Assembly (NCBI GenBank): GCA_016714685.1
Contig: JADKCH010000009.1
Coordinates: 1 to 64,000, forward strand
Reading direction: 5' to 3'
Length of the DNA stretch: 64,000 nucleotides
Source: Candidatus Geothrix odensensis
Lineage (GTDB): Bacteria > Acidobacteriota > Holophagae > Holophagales > Holophagaceae
This document shows positions 26,624-35,740 of this stretch, piece by piece; the first letter of the stretch is position 1; each line of letters opens with the position of its first letter. The notes under the pieces were generated by a model that saw only the letters and a program-made list of their open reading frames with translations, did no database searches and was not told the origin of the DNA. The position numbers were made by a program, and so were the translations under genes.

Positions 26624-27826
26624 ATGCCCGCTTATGCTTGGAAAGGCAAGAACCGAATGGGAGAAGTCCAGGAAGGTGTCCTGGTCTCCGATTCCCGTGA
26701 TGCCGCTGCCACCACCCTGAAGCGCAACGGCATCGAAGTCATGAACATCCGGGTCATGGCGGCCGAGGGTGGCAAGTCCTTTGGCAAGGTGCCGGCCAAG
26801 GCCCTGGCCATCTTCACCCGGCAGTTCAGCGTGATGATCGATGCCGGTCTGCCCCTGGTGCAGTGCCTGGAGATCCTGGGCGCCCAGCAGGACCACAAGG
26901 GCTTCCAGCGCATCATTGAAGCGGTCCGGGACGACGTGGAGAAGGGCTCCACCCTCCAGGCGGCCCTGTCCAAGCACCCCAAGGCCTTCAACGACCTCTA
27001 CGTGAACATGGTGGGTGCCGGGGAAAGCGGCGGCATCCTGGACATCATCCTCCAGCGGCTCTCCGGCTACATCGAAAAGGCCGTGAAGCTCACTGCCAAG
27101 GTCAAGGGGGCCATGACTTACCCGGTGGCGGTCATCACCATCGCCATCTCGGTGGTGGTCATCATCATGGTGAAGGTCATCCCGGTGTTCTCCGCCATGT
27201 ATGACGGTCTCGGCAGCAAGCTTCCCTTTCCCACCTTGGTCTGCATGGCCCTTTCCAGTGCGCTCATCAACTACAGCTGGCTCATCATCATCGGGGTCAT
27301 CCTGGTGGTCGTGGGGCTGCGCCAGTATTACAAGACCCCTGTCGGGCACCTTCAAATCGATGCGGTCCTGCTGAAGATCCCCATCATCGGTGACGTGCTC
27401 CGCAAGGTCGCGGTGGCCCGGTTCTGCCGCACCCTGGGCACCCTCATCAGCTCCGGCGTGCCCATCCTCGAAGGCATGGACATCACGGCCCGCACTGCCG
27501 GGAACATGGTCATCCAGAACGCCATCCTCAAGTCCAAGGATGCGGTGGAGCAGGGCCGCAACATCTCCACACCGCTGGCCGAAACCAAGGTCTTCCCCCC
27601 GATGGTGGTCCAGATGGTGGGTGTCGGCGAGGCCACGGGCGCCCTGGACGCCATGCTCTCCAAGGTGGCCGACTTCTACGAGGACGAGGTGGACAACGCC
27701 GTGGCGAACCTCACCAGCCTCATGGAACCGGTCATGATCGCGATGCTGGGCGGCATCATCGGCTTCATCGTCGTCGCCATGTATCTGCCGATCTTCAACC
27801 TGGCCAACGTGTTCGGCAAGGATTGA
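26624..27826 (+). CDS. pilC: Type IV pilus inner-membrane platform protein PilC
   Basis: This platform protein couples PilB/PilT to pilin polymerisation. The 400-residue protein holds two GspF/T2SF domains (about residues 66-190 and 270-392) with three membrane helices. FTRQFSVMIDAGLPLVQCLE and FCRTLGTLISSGVPILEGMD are the paired domain signatures. It is separated from pilT by 70 bp and followed by a pilin gene with its own sigma-54 promoter. Confidence 0.95.
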   Translation: MPAYAWKGKNRMGEVQEGVLVSDSRDAAATTLKRNGIEVMNIRVMAAEGGKSFGKVPAKALAIFTRQFSVMIDAGLPLVQCLEILGAQQDHKGFQRIIEAVRDDVEKGSTLQAALSKHPKAFNDLYVNMVGAGESGGILDIILQRLSGYIEKAVKLTAKVKGAMTYPVAVITIAISVVVIIMVKVIPVFSAMYDGLGSKLPFPTLVCMALSSALINYSWLIIIGVILVVVGLRQYYKTPVGHLQIDAVLLKIPIIGDVLRKVAVARFCRTLGTLISSGVPILEGMDITARTAGNMVIQNAILKSKDAVEQGRNISTPLAETKVFPPMVVQMVGVGEATGALDAMLSKVADFYEDEVDNAVANLTSLMEPVMIAMLGGIIGFIVVAMYLPIFNLANVFGKD

Positions 27827-27842
27827 TCGCACGATCCTTGCA
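27827..27842 (+). promoter_or_regulatory. Sigma-54 promoter of the pilin gene
   Basis: TCGCAC (27827-27832), 5 bp, TTGCA (27838-27842). This matches the -24/-12 consensus TGGCAC-N5-TTGCW in all but one base. The expected start near 27853 leaves a short leader containing the Shine-Dalgarno aggagg (27857-27862). Pilin genes are commonly sigma-54/PilR controlled. Confidence 0.7.
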
Positions 27843-27868
27843 ATCGGAATCGCAGAAGGAGGCTCCAC

Positions 27869-28294
27869 ATGTCTACCGAACGGCGAGCCCAAGGCTTTTC
27901 ATTGGTTGAAATCCTGCTGGTGTTGGCCATCTTGGGCATCATCAGCGCCATCGCCATCCCGAGCTTCCTGGGCCAGCGTCGCCGTGCCAGGGTCATTGGT
28001 GATGCCATGTCCAATGCCAAGGTGCTGCAGATGGAACTGGAGTCCCGCAAGGCGGATGCCGGCGTCTACGGAGCCGCGGGCACCTATAGCTGGACTGCGG
28101 ATGGATCAGCCACAACCGGCCCGGCCTTGATCTCCACCTTCCAGCCCAGCGGCGCTTCCAAAATGAACTACAGCGTTCTCATCGCCAACGGCGGGCTCAC
28201 CTACACCCTGACCGTCACTGACCCTTCAATCGGATCAGGCGTGACGGCCTACCAGACCGACCAGAACGGAAAAGAACTGGCACGGCTGCACTGA
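27869..28294 (+). CDS. Type IV pilin
   Basis: This 141-residue prepilin has a short leader MSTERRAQG cleaved before F10, the conserved Glu at mature position 5 (FSLVE), and the hydrophobic polymerisation helix (EILLVLAILGIISAIAIPSF). A compact globular domain of about 100 residues without cysteines follows. It is the major-pilin candidate of the pilBTC cluster, as its relative at 31.0-31.5 kb is broken. Aromatic residues are few, so nothing in the sequence specifically indicates a conductive pilin. Confidence 0.9.
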   Translation: MSTERRAQGFSLVEILLVLAILGIISAIAIPSFLGQRRRARVIGDAMSNAKVLQMELESRKADAGVYGAAGTYSWTADGSATTGPALISTFQPSGASKMNYSVLIANGGLTYTLTVTDPSIGSGVTAYQTDQNGKELARLH

Positions 28295-28312
28295 GAAATA
28301 TCTCCAAGTCGC

Positions 28313-28373
28313 GTGGGATTCACTCGAGGCGGACACCTCGAGTGGTCAGGTTCGATTCCTGCCCGCATCCACC
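28313..28373 (+). other. tRNA 3'-end-like fragment with perfect hairpin
   Basis: A perfect 9-bp hairpin (cactcgagg-cggaca-cctcgagtg, about 28321-28344) is followed by a T-arm-like segment caggttcgattcctg and then cccgcatccaccca, which resembles an acceptor 3' strand. The order (long variable arm, T arm, acceptor) suits the 3' half of a tRNA with a long variable arm. No matching 5' half (ggatgcgg) or anticodon arm lies upstream. It may be a tRNA remnant or former integration site, or simply the reverse complement of the permease gene end. Confidence 0.3.
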
Positions 28374-29259
28374 CATCCAAGGGCGAGAAGCAGCAGTCCC
28401 GCACAGGCGCTGGAACGAGCCCAAAAGCCAAACCGGGGTGGGTGGGGTGGGGGAAAAGCACCTCGTCTGGAATGTTTTGCCAGGTGCGAATCGTCTTGCC
28501 GCTGGGCAGGCGAATGGAGTTCGCCTCTTGTTGGAACTCCTTCCCAGCCACATGAGCCTGCTGCTGAGTTGAGCCCTGGCGCATTACCTGCTCGGCGGCT
28601 GCGTAGGGTAGCACCCAGGGGATGAGGTCGCGCCGCCAGGGCTGGGGCAACTCCTGACCTGCCAAGGCGATGGTCAGCAGCAGGCCAGCCAGGCCGAAGA
28701 CCACCGGCACCGCCAGACTGTTGATGCGGTCGGACACCCAGAGGTAGAAGGCCAGCAGGGGCAGGGTGGACAGCCAGAGCCATCCCAGCACGCGGACGAC
28801 CTTGTCTTCGTGGAAGGGCAGGGCCAGGGCTGGGTTCCAGAACCCAAGCAGCTTCCGCTCTGCCCATAGAAGCAGGCCCACCAAGGCCAGCATGATCGTA
28901 CAGAGCAGCAGGGCCCAGGCGGCCTTTGCCAGGTAGATTCCCCGCCGGGCCACGGGCTGGCTGTGGAGGTGCCGCCAAGCCTTGAAGCGGTGTTCGGGGC
29001 GGAAAAGGAGGGCCGGAACCAGGGCGACGGCCAGGGGATAGAAAACCCCAGCCCAGAAGGCCACAAGGGACTTCAACGGGAGGCCTTCAAGGGTGGCCTG
29101 AACCTGAGGTGTCAGCGCGGGCAAGGCCAGGAATGGCCGCTCGACCACCAGGGCTTGCAGGGCCACGAAGAGGAGGGGCAGCATCCAGACGACCCGCCAG
29201 GCCGGAGCCCGGCGGAGCTTCAGCCCTTCAGCGGCGAGGAGGCGAGAAAAAGGAGTCAT
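28346..29259 (-). pseudogene. ABC-2 type permease, C-terminal frameshift
   Basis: This membrane protein starts MTPFSRLLAAEGLKLRRAP and has about six hydrophobic helices. It is the second permease of an ABC-2/bacitracin-type exporter encoded with the two upstream genes. Near 28400 the reading frame slips. The current frame runs on as PVRDCCFSPLDGWMRAG to a stop at 28249, inside the antisense of the pilin gene. The other frame gives a natural last membrane helix (CAGLLLLALGWVDAGRNRT) and a stop at 28346. I take the latter as the ancestral end. The loss may be partial, as only the final helix is affected. Confidence 0.65.
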
Positions 29260-29266
29260 GGTGGCC

Positions 29267-30026
29267 TCAGGCTCGGGGCTCGCTGCGCCGGACGAAGTCG
29301 GCCATGCCCAGGATGGCCAGGAGCAGGCCCACAGCCAGGTTGCCGGCCACATGGCCCCAGGGAAGGGGACGCCACCGCTCGAACACCGAGGCCATCTTGG
29401 CGGCGAGTCCCCACGGGATCACCTGGGACCATGCCGAGGCACCCGCCAGCTTGAGTGCGCACCAGCTCCCCAGCAGGCCGATGACCAGGCCCACCCATAA
29501 TCCGGGTACGCGCATTGACAGCCAGGTCTGGAAGGTGGCCACCGCTACGCTAGCCAATAGGGAATAGGCCAGGAAACGGCCAAAGGACTGGAGTGGAAGA
29601 GGGCCCATGATCAGCCAGGGATTGAGCTGGAGAAGGAAACTGCAGGCCAGGACAAGGGTGGCCAACAGGAGGAGGGAGACCTCCAGGACGACCAGGTGCC
29701 CCAGGAGCTTCACCAGGTAGTGCATGTGGCGGGTGGCGGGCTGGACCAGGAGGCGATTCCAGGCCGGCCTCCCGTTCCTGTTCCCAGGAAAGGTCGCAAA
29801 GTAGGGCCGCAGCCACGGGCATGACCAGGAGGTTCCAGGCCATGAAGTTCAGCTCCAACCAGAAGAGGGAGCCCGGCTGGAATTGGCGGACGCGGTGATC
29901 GGAAAACCAGCACACGATGGCCAGGAAGCCGGTCTGGCAGACCGGGGCGAGGATCACCACGAGGAGCAGCCAGCTTTTGCGCCACTTCACGCGCTCTGCC
30001 TTGAACCAGGATCCCAAGAGGGTCAT
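29267..30026 (-). pseudogene. ABC-2 type permease, frameshifted
   Basis: The N-terminal part (MTLLGSWFKAERVKWRKSW to LLCDLSWEQEREA) and the C-terminal part (WNRLLVQPATRHMHYLVKL to FVRRSEPRA) lie in different frames. They meet at about 29765, where one extra base in a ccggcc stretch explains the shift. Joined, they form a roughly 250-residue six-helix permease typical of bacitracin/lantibiotic-resistance ABC-2 exporters. It overlaps the ATPase stop by ATGA and is followed 7 bp later by the second permease. Confidence 0.75.
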
Positions 30027-30913
30027 GCCTCCTCCAACAGGGCAAGGAAGCGTGCCTCCAGGTTCGCCCGGTGGGGTGTCAACTCGAAGAGGTCACACTG
30101 TGCCTGCACCAGGCAGGCTACGACCCTGGGCGCGGCTTCCGGCTGAGCCTGGACCCGCACCCGTCCATCGGCTTCCCGCACCGTGAATCCACTGCCTGCC
30201 AGGGCCTCCAGGGCCTGGGCGGCGTTTCCCACCCGCAGCACCAGCTCGGCTTCAGCTGCCTCCCCAGGTCTTCGGTTCGGCCCTGGTAACGGAGTCGGCC
30301 CAGCACCACCTCCAGGTCTTCGGCCACCTGCTCCACTTCCGCCAAGAGGTGGCTGGAAAGGAAGACCGAGGCCCCAGTCTCTCTGGGCAGATTGCGGATG
30401 AGCTCCCGCATGTCCTGGATTCCGGCGGGATCCAGGCCATTGGTGGGTTCGTCCAGGATCAGCAGGCGGGGTTGCCCCAGGAGGGTCAGGGCCACCCCCA
30501 GTCGCTGGCGCATGCCAAGGGAGTAGTTCCTTACGGGGCGGTTCGCGTCCTCGGAGAGGGAAACCACCTTCAGCACCCGATCCACTTCGGCCTTGGGCTT
30601 GCGCCTTCATGAGGCGGGTGATCTCCAGGTTTTCGCCCCGGTCAGGTGGTCGTGCAGGGATGGGGACTCCACCATGGCACCAATCTGGGCCAGGGGCCGC
30701 GGGATGCCCCGGCCTGTGTCCCAGCACTTCGGCCACACCCTCATCAGGTTTGAGGAGCCCCAGCAGCAGGGTGATGGTGGTGGTCTTCCCCGCGCCATTC
30801 GGCCCCAGGAAGGCCGTGATGGTCCCCTCCCGGACCCGCAGATCCAGCCCTTCCACAGCGGGGACCTTCCCAAAGCGCCGCGTGAGACCTTCAGAGCGGA
30901 TGGCGAATTCCAT
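30023..30913 (-). pseudogene. ABC transporter ATPase (drug/bacitracin type), multiple frameshifts
   Basis: From ATG 30913 (gaggt upstream) the product starts MEFAIRSEGLTRRFGKVPAV with Walker A GPNGAGKTTT. The frame then changes at about 30705, 30643, 30595 and 30265. The pieces in order are: AQIGAMVESPSLHDHLTG; ENLEITRLMK; then the signature YSLGMRQRLGVALTL with Walker B LLILDEPTNGLDP; and finally AEAELVLRVG to FLALLEEA. Together they make a complete BcrA-type ATPase of about 295 residues. Four single-base shifts make a functional product impossible unless they are assembly errors. Confidence 0.8.
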
Positions 30914-30987
30914 GACGACCTCTTTCGGGAGCAATCGGCAAGGTTACCCCCCCCGGCGTAAGGTCTGTCCTATCGAACTTGGCCAAT

Positions 30988-31010
30988 AAAGGGCCCGAAG
31001 GCCCTTTTTC
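30988..31010 (-). terminator. Terminator between pilin remnant and ABC operon
   Basis: The stem aaagggcc (30988-30995) / ggcccttt (31000-31007) with loop cgaa has T-rich sequence on both sides, so it can act in either direction. It would end transcription of the minus-strand pilin remnant. Confidence 0.7.
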
Positions 31011-31024
31011 CATGACGCGTCAGG

Positions 31025-31551
31025 TTACTCGACGTTGCTGACCTTGACGAAGCCTGGGTGGCGGTGTTCCTGGCGCATCCTTGAATGCGATGTTCAGGTA
31101 GGCCGCCGTGCGATCACGCCGGTGCAGTGGCGGTGCGGGCAGTAGCCGATCTGGACCTGCCCTTTCTTGCGGCGCGGCGACCTGCGGCCGCAGTCGTGGT
31201 GCCGATGGCAGCAGTCTCGGTAATGGCAGCCGGTGTTGTGCGCGGGAAGGGCGGCTGCAGTATTCAGGGGTTCTTGGCGTCCAAGACCACCGGGATCTGG
31301 CTAGTGGTGGCGGTGCCCACGATGTTGGTATTGAAGGTCCCGACAGTGGATACGTCCACGCCGTTCTCGCGTGCCTTGTCGTAGGCGGAAATGATGTCCG
31401 CCACGATGCTCACGCAGTTCTCCTGGCTGCTCTTGTCCCGGGCGCGGGAGCGCTGGCCGAGCAGGGCCGGGATGGCGATGGCGCTGATGATGCCGATGAT
31501 GGCGAGCACGAGCAGCAGCTCGATGAGGGTGAAGCCCTTCTGGCTCTTCAT
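31025..31551 (-). pseudogene. Second type IV pilin, frameshifted
   Basis: The start is a canonical prepilin: MKSQKG followed by FTLIELLLVLAIIGIISAIA, nearly identical in the helix to the pilin at 27869. The open frame stops after 95 residues (VVLDAKNP). Beyond it, pilin-like pieces continue in alternating frames to 31025: AAITETAAIGTTTAAAG, GQVQIGYC, AAYLNIAFKD, and finally FVKVSNVE followed by TAA. The original protein was probably about 170 residues. The sigma-54 promoter and Shine-Dalgarno upstream are intact, so a truncated 95-residue pilin might still be made. Confidence 0.75.
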
Positions 31552-31588
31552 GGGTGATCTCCTATGGGCGATGGCCGCGATGGATGGT

Positions 31589-31604
31589 ATCAAGCCCTGT
31601 GCCA
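31589..31604 (-). promoter_or_regulatory. Sigma-54 promoter of the second pilin
   Basis: On the minus strand, TGGCAC (31604-31599), 5 bp, TTGAT (31593-31589). The -24 is perfect and the -12 nearly so. The Shine-Dalgarno AGGAG (complement of 31559-31563) precedes ATG 31551. Confidence 0.75.
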
Positions 31605-31712
31605 AGCTGCCCAATGGAAGTTGAAACCATATTCTTGTGGGCTTCCATCCGAGTCGGTGAAAGCTGAAAGCCCGGTCGAGGCATGGAAACTTGGATAAAT
31701 GGGCGCAACGGG

Positions 31713-32811
31713 TCAACCGTCCTGCCGCAATGCGTCCATCAGCTCTCTCGCCCCCCGGTGTCTCGGGTCGAGCTTGAGCGCCTCCTGGGCCGCCCGTCGG
31801 GCTTCCTCCTTGCGCCCCAGGCCCAGGAGGATCTGCCCTTTCCGCCACCAGGCGCTGGGGTAGCCGCCGGAGCCGCCCTCGAGGGGTTCGCGCAGGACCT
31901 GGTCCAGGGCCAGCAGGCCTTCTGGCCGGTGCAGGCCGCTGGCGGCGGCGACCTTGCCGAGTTGCAGGCGGAGCAGGCTGGGGGCATCTACCAGGCCGAG
32001 GTGGTCATGCAGGACATTCCAGGCGATTTCGGGCTGGCCGGCGTGGAGGTAGGCATCGCTGACGGCGATGACGCCGCGGGCGCGGGTGCGCACGCCGGGG
32101 AGCAGGCGCGGGGCCTCGGCCAGCAGGCGCGCGTTCTTTCCGGCCTCGCCCAGGGCCTTCTTGGCGGGTTTGCGGTCCAGGGCGTCCAGCCACTGGCCCA
32201 CCACTTCGGGATCCTGGGGGGCCTTGGCGAGGGCGCGGCCGAACCAGGGCTCGGCCTCCCGCCACTTCCCTTCCTCCAGGAGGATCAGGGCCTGCAGCAG
32301 GTCTCCCCGGGCGGGGGCAAGCGCGCGCAGGCGCTCGGCGCAGTGCAGGGCCTTGCGGGTGGACCCGCCCAGCAGCCCGGGCAGCATCTCGTAGGCCAGG
32401 CCCAGGCTGGTCCAGGCTGGGGCCAGAGTGGGGTCGGCCACCGTGGCGGCGCGCAGGTCATCCATGGCGCCGAGGGCGCTGCGCAGGGCGCTGAAATCGC
32501 GCTGCCTGATGGCCTCGCCAGCCCGCGCCAGGCCCCGGGCCAGGAGGGGCATCCGCCAGGTCGGGCTTCAGGGACACCGCGCGTTCCGCCGCAGAGAGCG
32601 CCTCTGGGAAGCGCAGGAGGCTGGAGAGGGCCTGGGACTTCGCGGCCCAGGCGGGGGCATCGCTCGGATGCTCGCGAAGACGCTGCTCGGCCTCGGCCAG
32701 CACCTTGAGGTAGCGGCCCGCCTCCAGGTCGGCGCGGAAGGCCGGGGCCTGGGCCTGGAGAATCGAAACGAGGAGGATGGGTGCGGTGCGGATCACGGGA
32801 CCCCCAGGCAT
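31713..32811 (-). pseudogene. Secreted TPR-type protein, frameshifted
   Basis: Two frames join near 32555. The first part has a signal-like start (VIRTAPILLVSILQAQAPAF) and TPR-like helices (LEAGRYLKVLAEAEQRLREHPSDAPAWAAKSQ). The second continues from ARGLARAGEAIRQRDF to ARRAAQEALKLDPRHRGARELMDALRQDG. A single base change in the gcccctcctgg stretch accounts for the break. The intact protein would have about 360 residues with several tetratricopeptide repeats, probably periplasmic. The start is ATG 32811 or GTG 32796. Confidence 0.7.
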
Positions 32812-32954
32812 GATGGCAGGACGGGAGGAACAGGGAGGATAGGCCGGGTGAACAGGATTCGGAATGGGGCCTTCCCTGGCGACCGAACTGGCGGAATCAG
32901 ATGGGGTTGGTGTATCCTAAGTGATTGTTCCGACACGACTCTGAAGGAGATCGC

Positions 32955-33734
32955 ATGGCGACCAAGGGTGGACTGCTGGAGGGGAAGCGCGGCCTGATCA
33001 TCGGGGTGGCCAACAAGCGGTCCATCGCCTGGGGCATCGCCCAGAAGGTGTCCGAAGCCGGGGCCCAGCTCTGCCTGACCTACCAGAACGAGCGCCTGGG
33101 CGAGAATGTCCGCGAGCTGGCCGCCGAGCTGAAGAACCCCCTGCTGACCATGATGGATGTGGGCAGCGACAGCCAGATCGTCATGGCCTTTGACGAGATC
33201 CGCAAGAAGTGGGGGAGGCTCGACTTCGTGGTGCACGCCGTGGCCTACGCCCCGCGGCAGGCCCTGGAGCACCGCTTCGTGGAGACGAGCCGCGAGGACT
33301 TCCGCGTGGCCCATGACATCAGCGCCTACTCCCTGGCCGCCGTCTCCCACGCCGCCACGCCCCTCATGCCCGAGGGCGGCTCCATCGTGACCCTCAGCTA
33401 CCTGGGCTCCGAGCGCGTCGTGCCCGGCTACAACGTCATGGGCGTGGCCAAGGCCGCCCTGGAAGCCAGCGTGCGCTACCTCGCCGCCGACCTCGGGCCC
33501 CAGGGCATCCGGGTGAACGCCATCTCCGCGGGCCCCATCAAGACCCTCGCCGCCTCGGCCATCCCGGGCATCGGCTCCAAGCTCAAGCAGCACCGCTCCC
33601 ACACCCCCCTGCAGAGGGACACCGATCAGCTGGAAGTGGGCGATGCCGGCGTGTTCCTGGTGAGCGACATGGGCCGGGGCATCACCGGCCAGGTGCTCTA
33701 CGTGGATGGCGGCTTCAGCATCATGGCGGGTTAA
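32955..33734 (+). CDS. fabI: Enoyl-[acyl-carrier-protein] reductase (NADH)
   Basis: FabI catalyses the last step of each fatty-acid elongation cycle. The 259-residue SDR-type protein has the FabI nucleotide motif GLIIGVANKRSIAWGIAQ (residues 13-30) and the active-site set Y149, Y159 and K166 (SYLGSERVVPGYNVMGVAKAAL). It ends in QVLYVDGGFSIMAG. The ATG at 32955 follows gaaggagatcgc. The stop is followed at once by a palindromic intergenic repeat. Confidence 0.95.
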   Translation: MATKGGLLEGKRGLIIGVANKRSIAWGIAQKVSEAGAQLCLTYQNERLGENVRELAAELKNPLLTMMDVGSDSQIVMAFDEIRKKWGRLDFVVHAVAYAPRQALEHRFVETSREDFRVAHDISAYSLAAVSHAATPLMPEGGSIVTLSYLGSERVVPGYNVMGVAKAALEASVRYLAADLGPQGIRVNAISAGPIKTLAASAIPGIGSKLKQHRSHTPLQRDTDQLEVGDAGVFLVSDMGRGITGQVLYVDGGFSIMAG

Positions 33735-33735
33735 C

Positions 33736-33905
33736 GCTCTCCGGGGGGGCCCCGGTGCGCGCACACCCCCGGACCCCCACGCTCAACCCGGCTGAGCCGG
33801 ATTTCGCTGGTCTCCTCGGGGTGTTCCTCGCTCCGCCGCGCTGCGGAAACACCCCAGCGCTCGGCGCGGCCAAGCCGCGCCTCGCTGGATCTCCCCAGGG
33901 AGCCG
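33736..33905 (+). repeat. Post-stop intergenic palindromic repeat, copy B (extended)
   Basis: The first 45 bp (ctctccggggg ... gcgcgcacacccccggaccccc) match copies at 12.6 and 54.57 kb. cccggctgagccgg follows, shared with copy C. Beyond it are more hairpins: ggtgttcc...ggaaacacc (about 33820-33853) and a perfect ggcgcggc-caa-gccgcgcc (about 33863-33881). No gene is visible in 33735-33937. Confidence 0.75.
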
Positions 33906-33937
33906 CGCCCTCCCTTTCTGATCCAGGTGATCCCTGC

Positions 33938-34408
33938 TCAGCCTTTCAGCTTCGCCAGGGTCTCGAGCACGTCCTGCACGTGCCCCTTCACGCTGACCTT
34001 GGGCCAGACGTGGCGGATGACGCCTTTGGGATCGATGAGGAAGGTGCTGCGGATGATGCCTTCCATCTCCTTGCCGTACATCACCTTCTTCCCGAAGGCG
34101 CCCAGAGGCTTCAGCAGGGCGAGGTCGGGGTCCGAGAGCAGGCGGAACGGAAGGCTCTGCTTGGCGATGAAGTTCTGGTGGCTCTTCAGGCTGTCGCGGC
34201 TGATGCCATAGACCTGGGCGCCCAGGGACAGCACCCGGGCCAGGTTGTCGCGGAAATCGCAGGCCTCGGTGGTACAGCCGGGGGTGCTGTCCTTGGGGTA
34301 GGCGTAGAGCACCGTCCAGCGGCCCTGGAAATCCTTGGCCGTGACCGTGGTGCCCTGGTCGTCCTGCAGGGAAAAGGCGGGGAGGGGATGTCCGACATGG
34401 GGGCTCAT
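33938..34408 (-). CDS. bcp: Thioredoxin-dependent peroxiredoxin (Bcp/PrxQ)
   Basis: This peroxiredoxin reduces hydrogen peroxide and organic peroxides. The 156-residue protein has the peroxidatic cysteine C45 in STPGCTTEACDFRD and a resolving cysteine five residues later (C50), as in E. coli Bcp. The fold core FQGRWTVLYAYPKD and the C-terminal RSTFLIDPKGVIRHVWPKV are present. It stands alone on the minus strand between fabI and the next divergent gene. Confidence 0.9.
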   Translation of the reverse strand: MSPHVGHPLPAFSLQDDQGTTVTAKDFQGRWTVLYAYPKDSTPGCTTEACDFRDNLARVLSLGAQVYGISRDSLKSHQNFIAKQSLPFRLLSDPDLALLKPLGAFGKKVMYGKEMEGIIRSTFLIDPKGVIRHVWPKVSVKGHVQDVLETLAKLKG

Positions 34409-34480
34409 GGGGTCAGGGTAGCGCAGAGGGTGTGACAGGCGGCAAGGCCGAATCCAGACAGAATGGAGGAGGGGGCGACC

Positions 34481-35740
34481 ATGAACCTGACCGAGTACCT
34501 GGCTGCCGAGTGGAGACCCGCTTTGGGCTGCACGGAGCCCGCCGCAGTGGCCTATGCGGCCTGCCTGGCCGCTGGGCAGGCGCCGGGGGAGCCCCGCATG
34601 GTGCGCCTCGTGCTCGATGCCCGTACCTACAAGAACTGCCACGCCGTGGGCATTCCCAACAGCGGGCACAAGACGGGCGTGCTCTGGGCCCTGGTGCTGG
34701 GGGCCGTGCTCACGGACCCCTCCCTGGGCCTGCAGATCTTCCAGGCCCTCACGCCGGAGGCTCTGACTCGGGCCGCCCGCCTGCTGGACCGGGGGGCCGT
34801 CCATGTGGAGGTGGACGCCACACACACGGAGATCTACATCGACTGCACGGTGGCCTGTGAAGGGGGTGTGGGGCGGGCGGTGCTGGAACGGGAGCATACG
34901 CGGATCGTGCGACTGGAGGTGGATGGCGTGCCCCTGGAGATCCCCGCCGTCGAAGCGGGGTCGCAGAACACCCACGGCATCCGCGAGCAGGTGGGAAGCC
35001 TGCCGCTGGTGGACCTGCTGGCCCTGGCGGGCACCGCCACGGAAGCGGATCGGATCCGGCTGAGGGAGGGACTGGCCCTGAATCTGGCCATGGCCGAGCA
35101 CTGCGTGGGTCACTTGCCGGGGGGCTTCGTGCCGGGCGCCGGGGCTGACCCCTGGCTCCGCATCCCCCGGCTGGTGAGCGCCGGCGTGCTGGGGCGCATG
35201 TCCGGCGAGCCCCTCACGGTCATGTCCCTGGCGGGGTCGGGGAACAAGGGCATCACGGTCGCCGTGGCCATGGGGCTGTGGGGGCGCCAGGCCGGGCACG
35301 CGGAGGCGCGCATCGAGGAGAGCCTGGCCCTGGCCTGCCTGCTCACCACGGCCACCACCCATCGGCTGGGCACGCTGTCGGCCATCTGCGGCGCCTCCAA
35401 TGCCGCGGGCATCGGCATCGCGGCGGGGCTGGTCCACCTCGGCGGCGGCACGGCGGCCCAGGTGGACCTGGCCATCCACAACATGGTGGGCAACCTCGCC
35501 GGGCTCATCTGCGATGGGGCCAAGATCGGCTGCGCCATGAAGGCCATGACGGGCGTGGAGGCCGCCTTCCGCGCCGCGGAGCTCGCCCTGGCGGGCTTCG
35601 GCATTCCGGCCACCGATGGCATCGTCGGGGCGAACGGCGAAGCCTCCCTGGTCAACCTGGGACGGCTCGCCCAGCGGGGCATGGCCGGGGCCGACACGGA
35701 AATCCTCGACATCATGCAGGCCAAGCTGGGGCCGGGCTGA
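34481..35740 (+). CDS. UPF0597 family protein, probable L-cysteine desulfidase / serine dehydratase alpha-like
   Basis: This 419-residue protein belongs to the family of the archaeal L-cysteine desulfidase and E. coli YhaM/CyuA, [4Fe-4S] enzymes that break cysteine into pyruvate, sulfide and ammonia. The conserved cluster cysteines are visible: C17 in ALGCTEPAAVAYA, one in SAICGASNAAGIGIAAGLV, and two in LICDGAKIGCAMKAM. I chose ATG 34481, which is preceded by a strong gaggaggggg; an ATG 18 bp upstream is less likely. Serine could also be a substrate. No transporter or regulator is coupled to it. Confidence 0.85.
   Translation: MNLTEYLAAEWRPALGCTEPAAVAYAACLAAGQAPGEPRMVRLVLDARTYKNCHAVGIPNSGHKTGVLWALVLGAVLTDPSLGLQIFQALTPEALTRAARLLDRGAVHVEVDATHTEIYIDCTVACEGGVGRAVLEREHTRIVRLEVDGVPLEIPAVEAGSQNTHGIREQVGSLPLVDLLALAGTATEADRIRLREGLALNLAMAEHCVGHLPGGFVPGAGADPWLRIPRLVSAGVLGRMSGEPLTVMSLAGSGNKGITVAVAMGLWGRQAGHAEARIEESLALACLLTTATTHRLGTLSAICGASNAAGIGIAAGLVHLGGGTAAQVDLAIHNMVGNLAGLICDGAKIGCAMKAMTGVEAAFRAAELALAGFGIPATDGIVGANGEASLVNLGRLAQRGMAGADTEILDIMQAKLGPG

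Noticed and set aside
27869..28294. Conductive e-pilin of the Geobacter type
   Set aside because: The pilin is longer and poor in aromatic residues; nothing in the sequence supports conductivity.
28249..28345. C-terminal extension of the ABC permease overlapping the pilin gene end
   Set aside because: The residues follow a frameshift and are antisense to the pilin and tRNA-like segment; the natural last helix is in the other frame.
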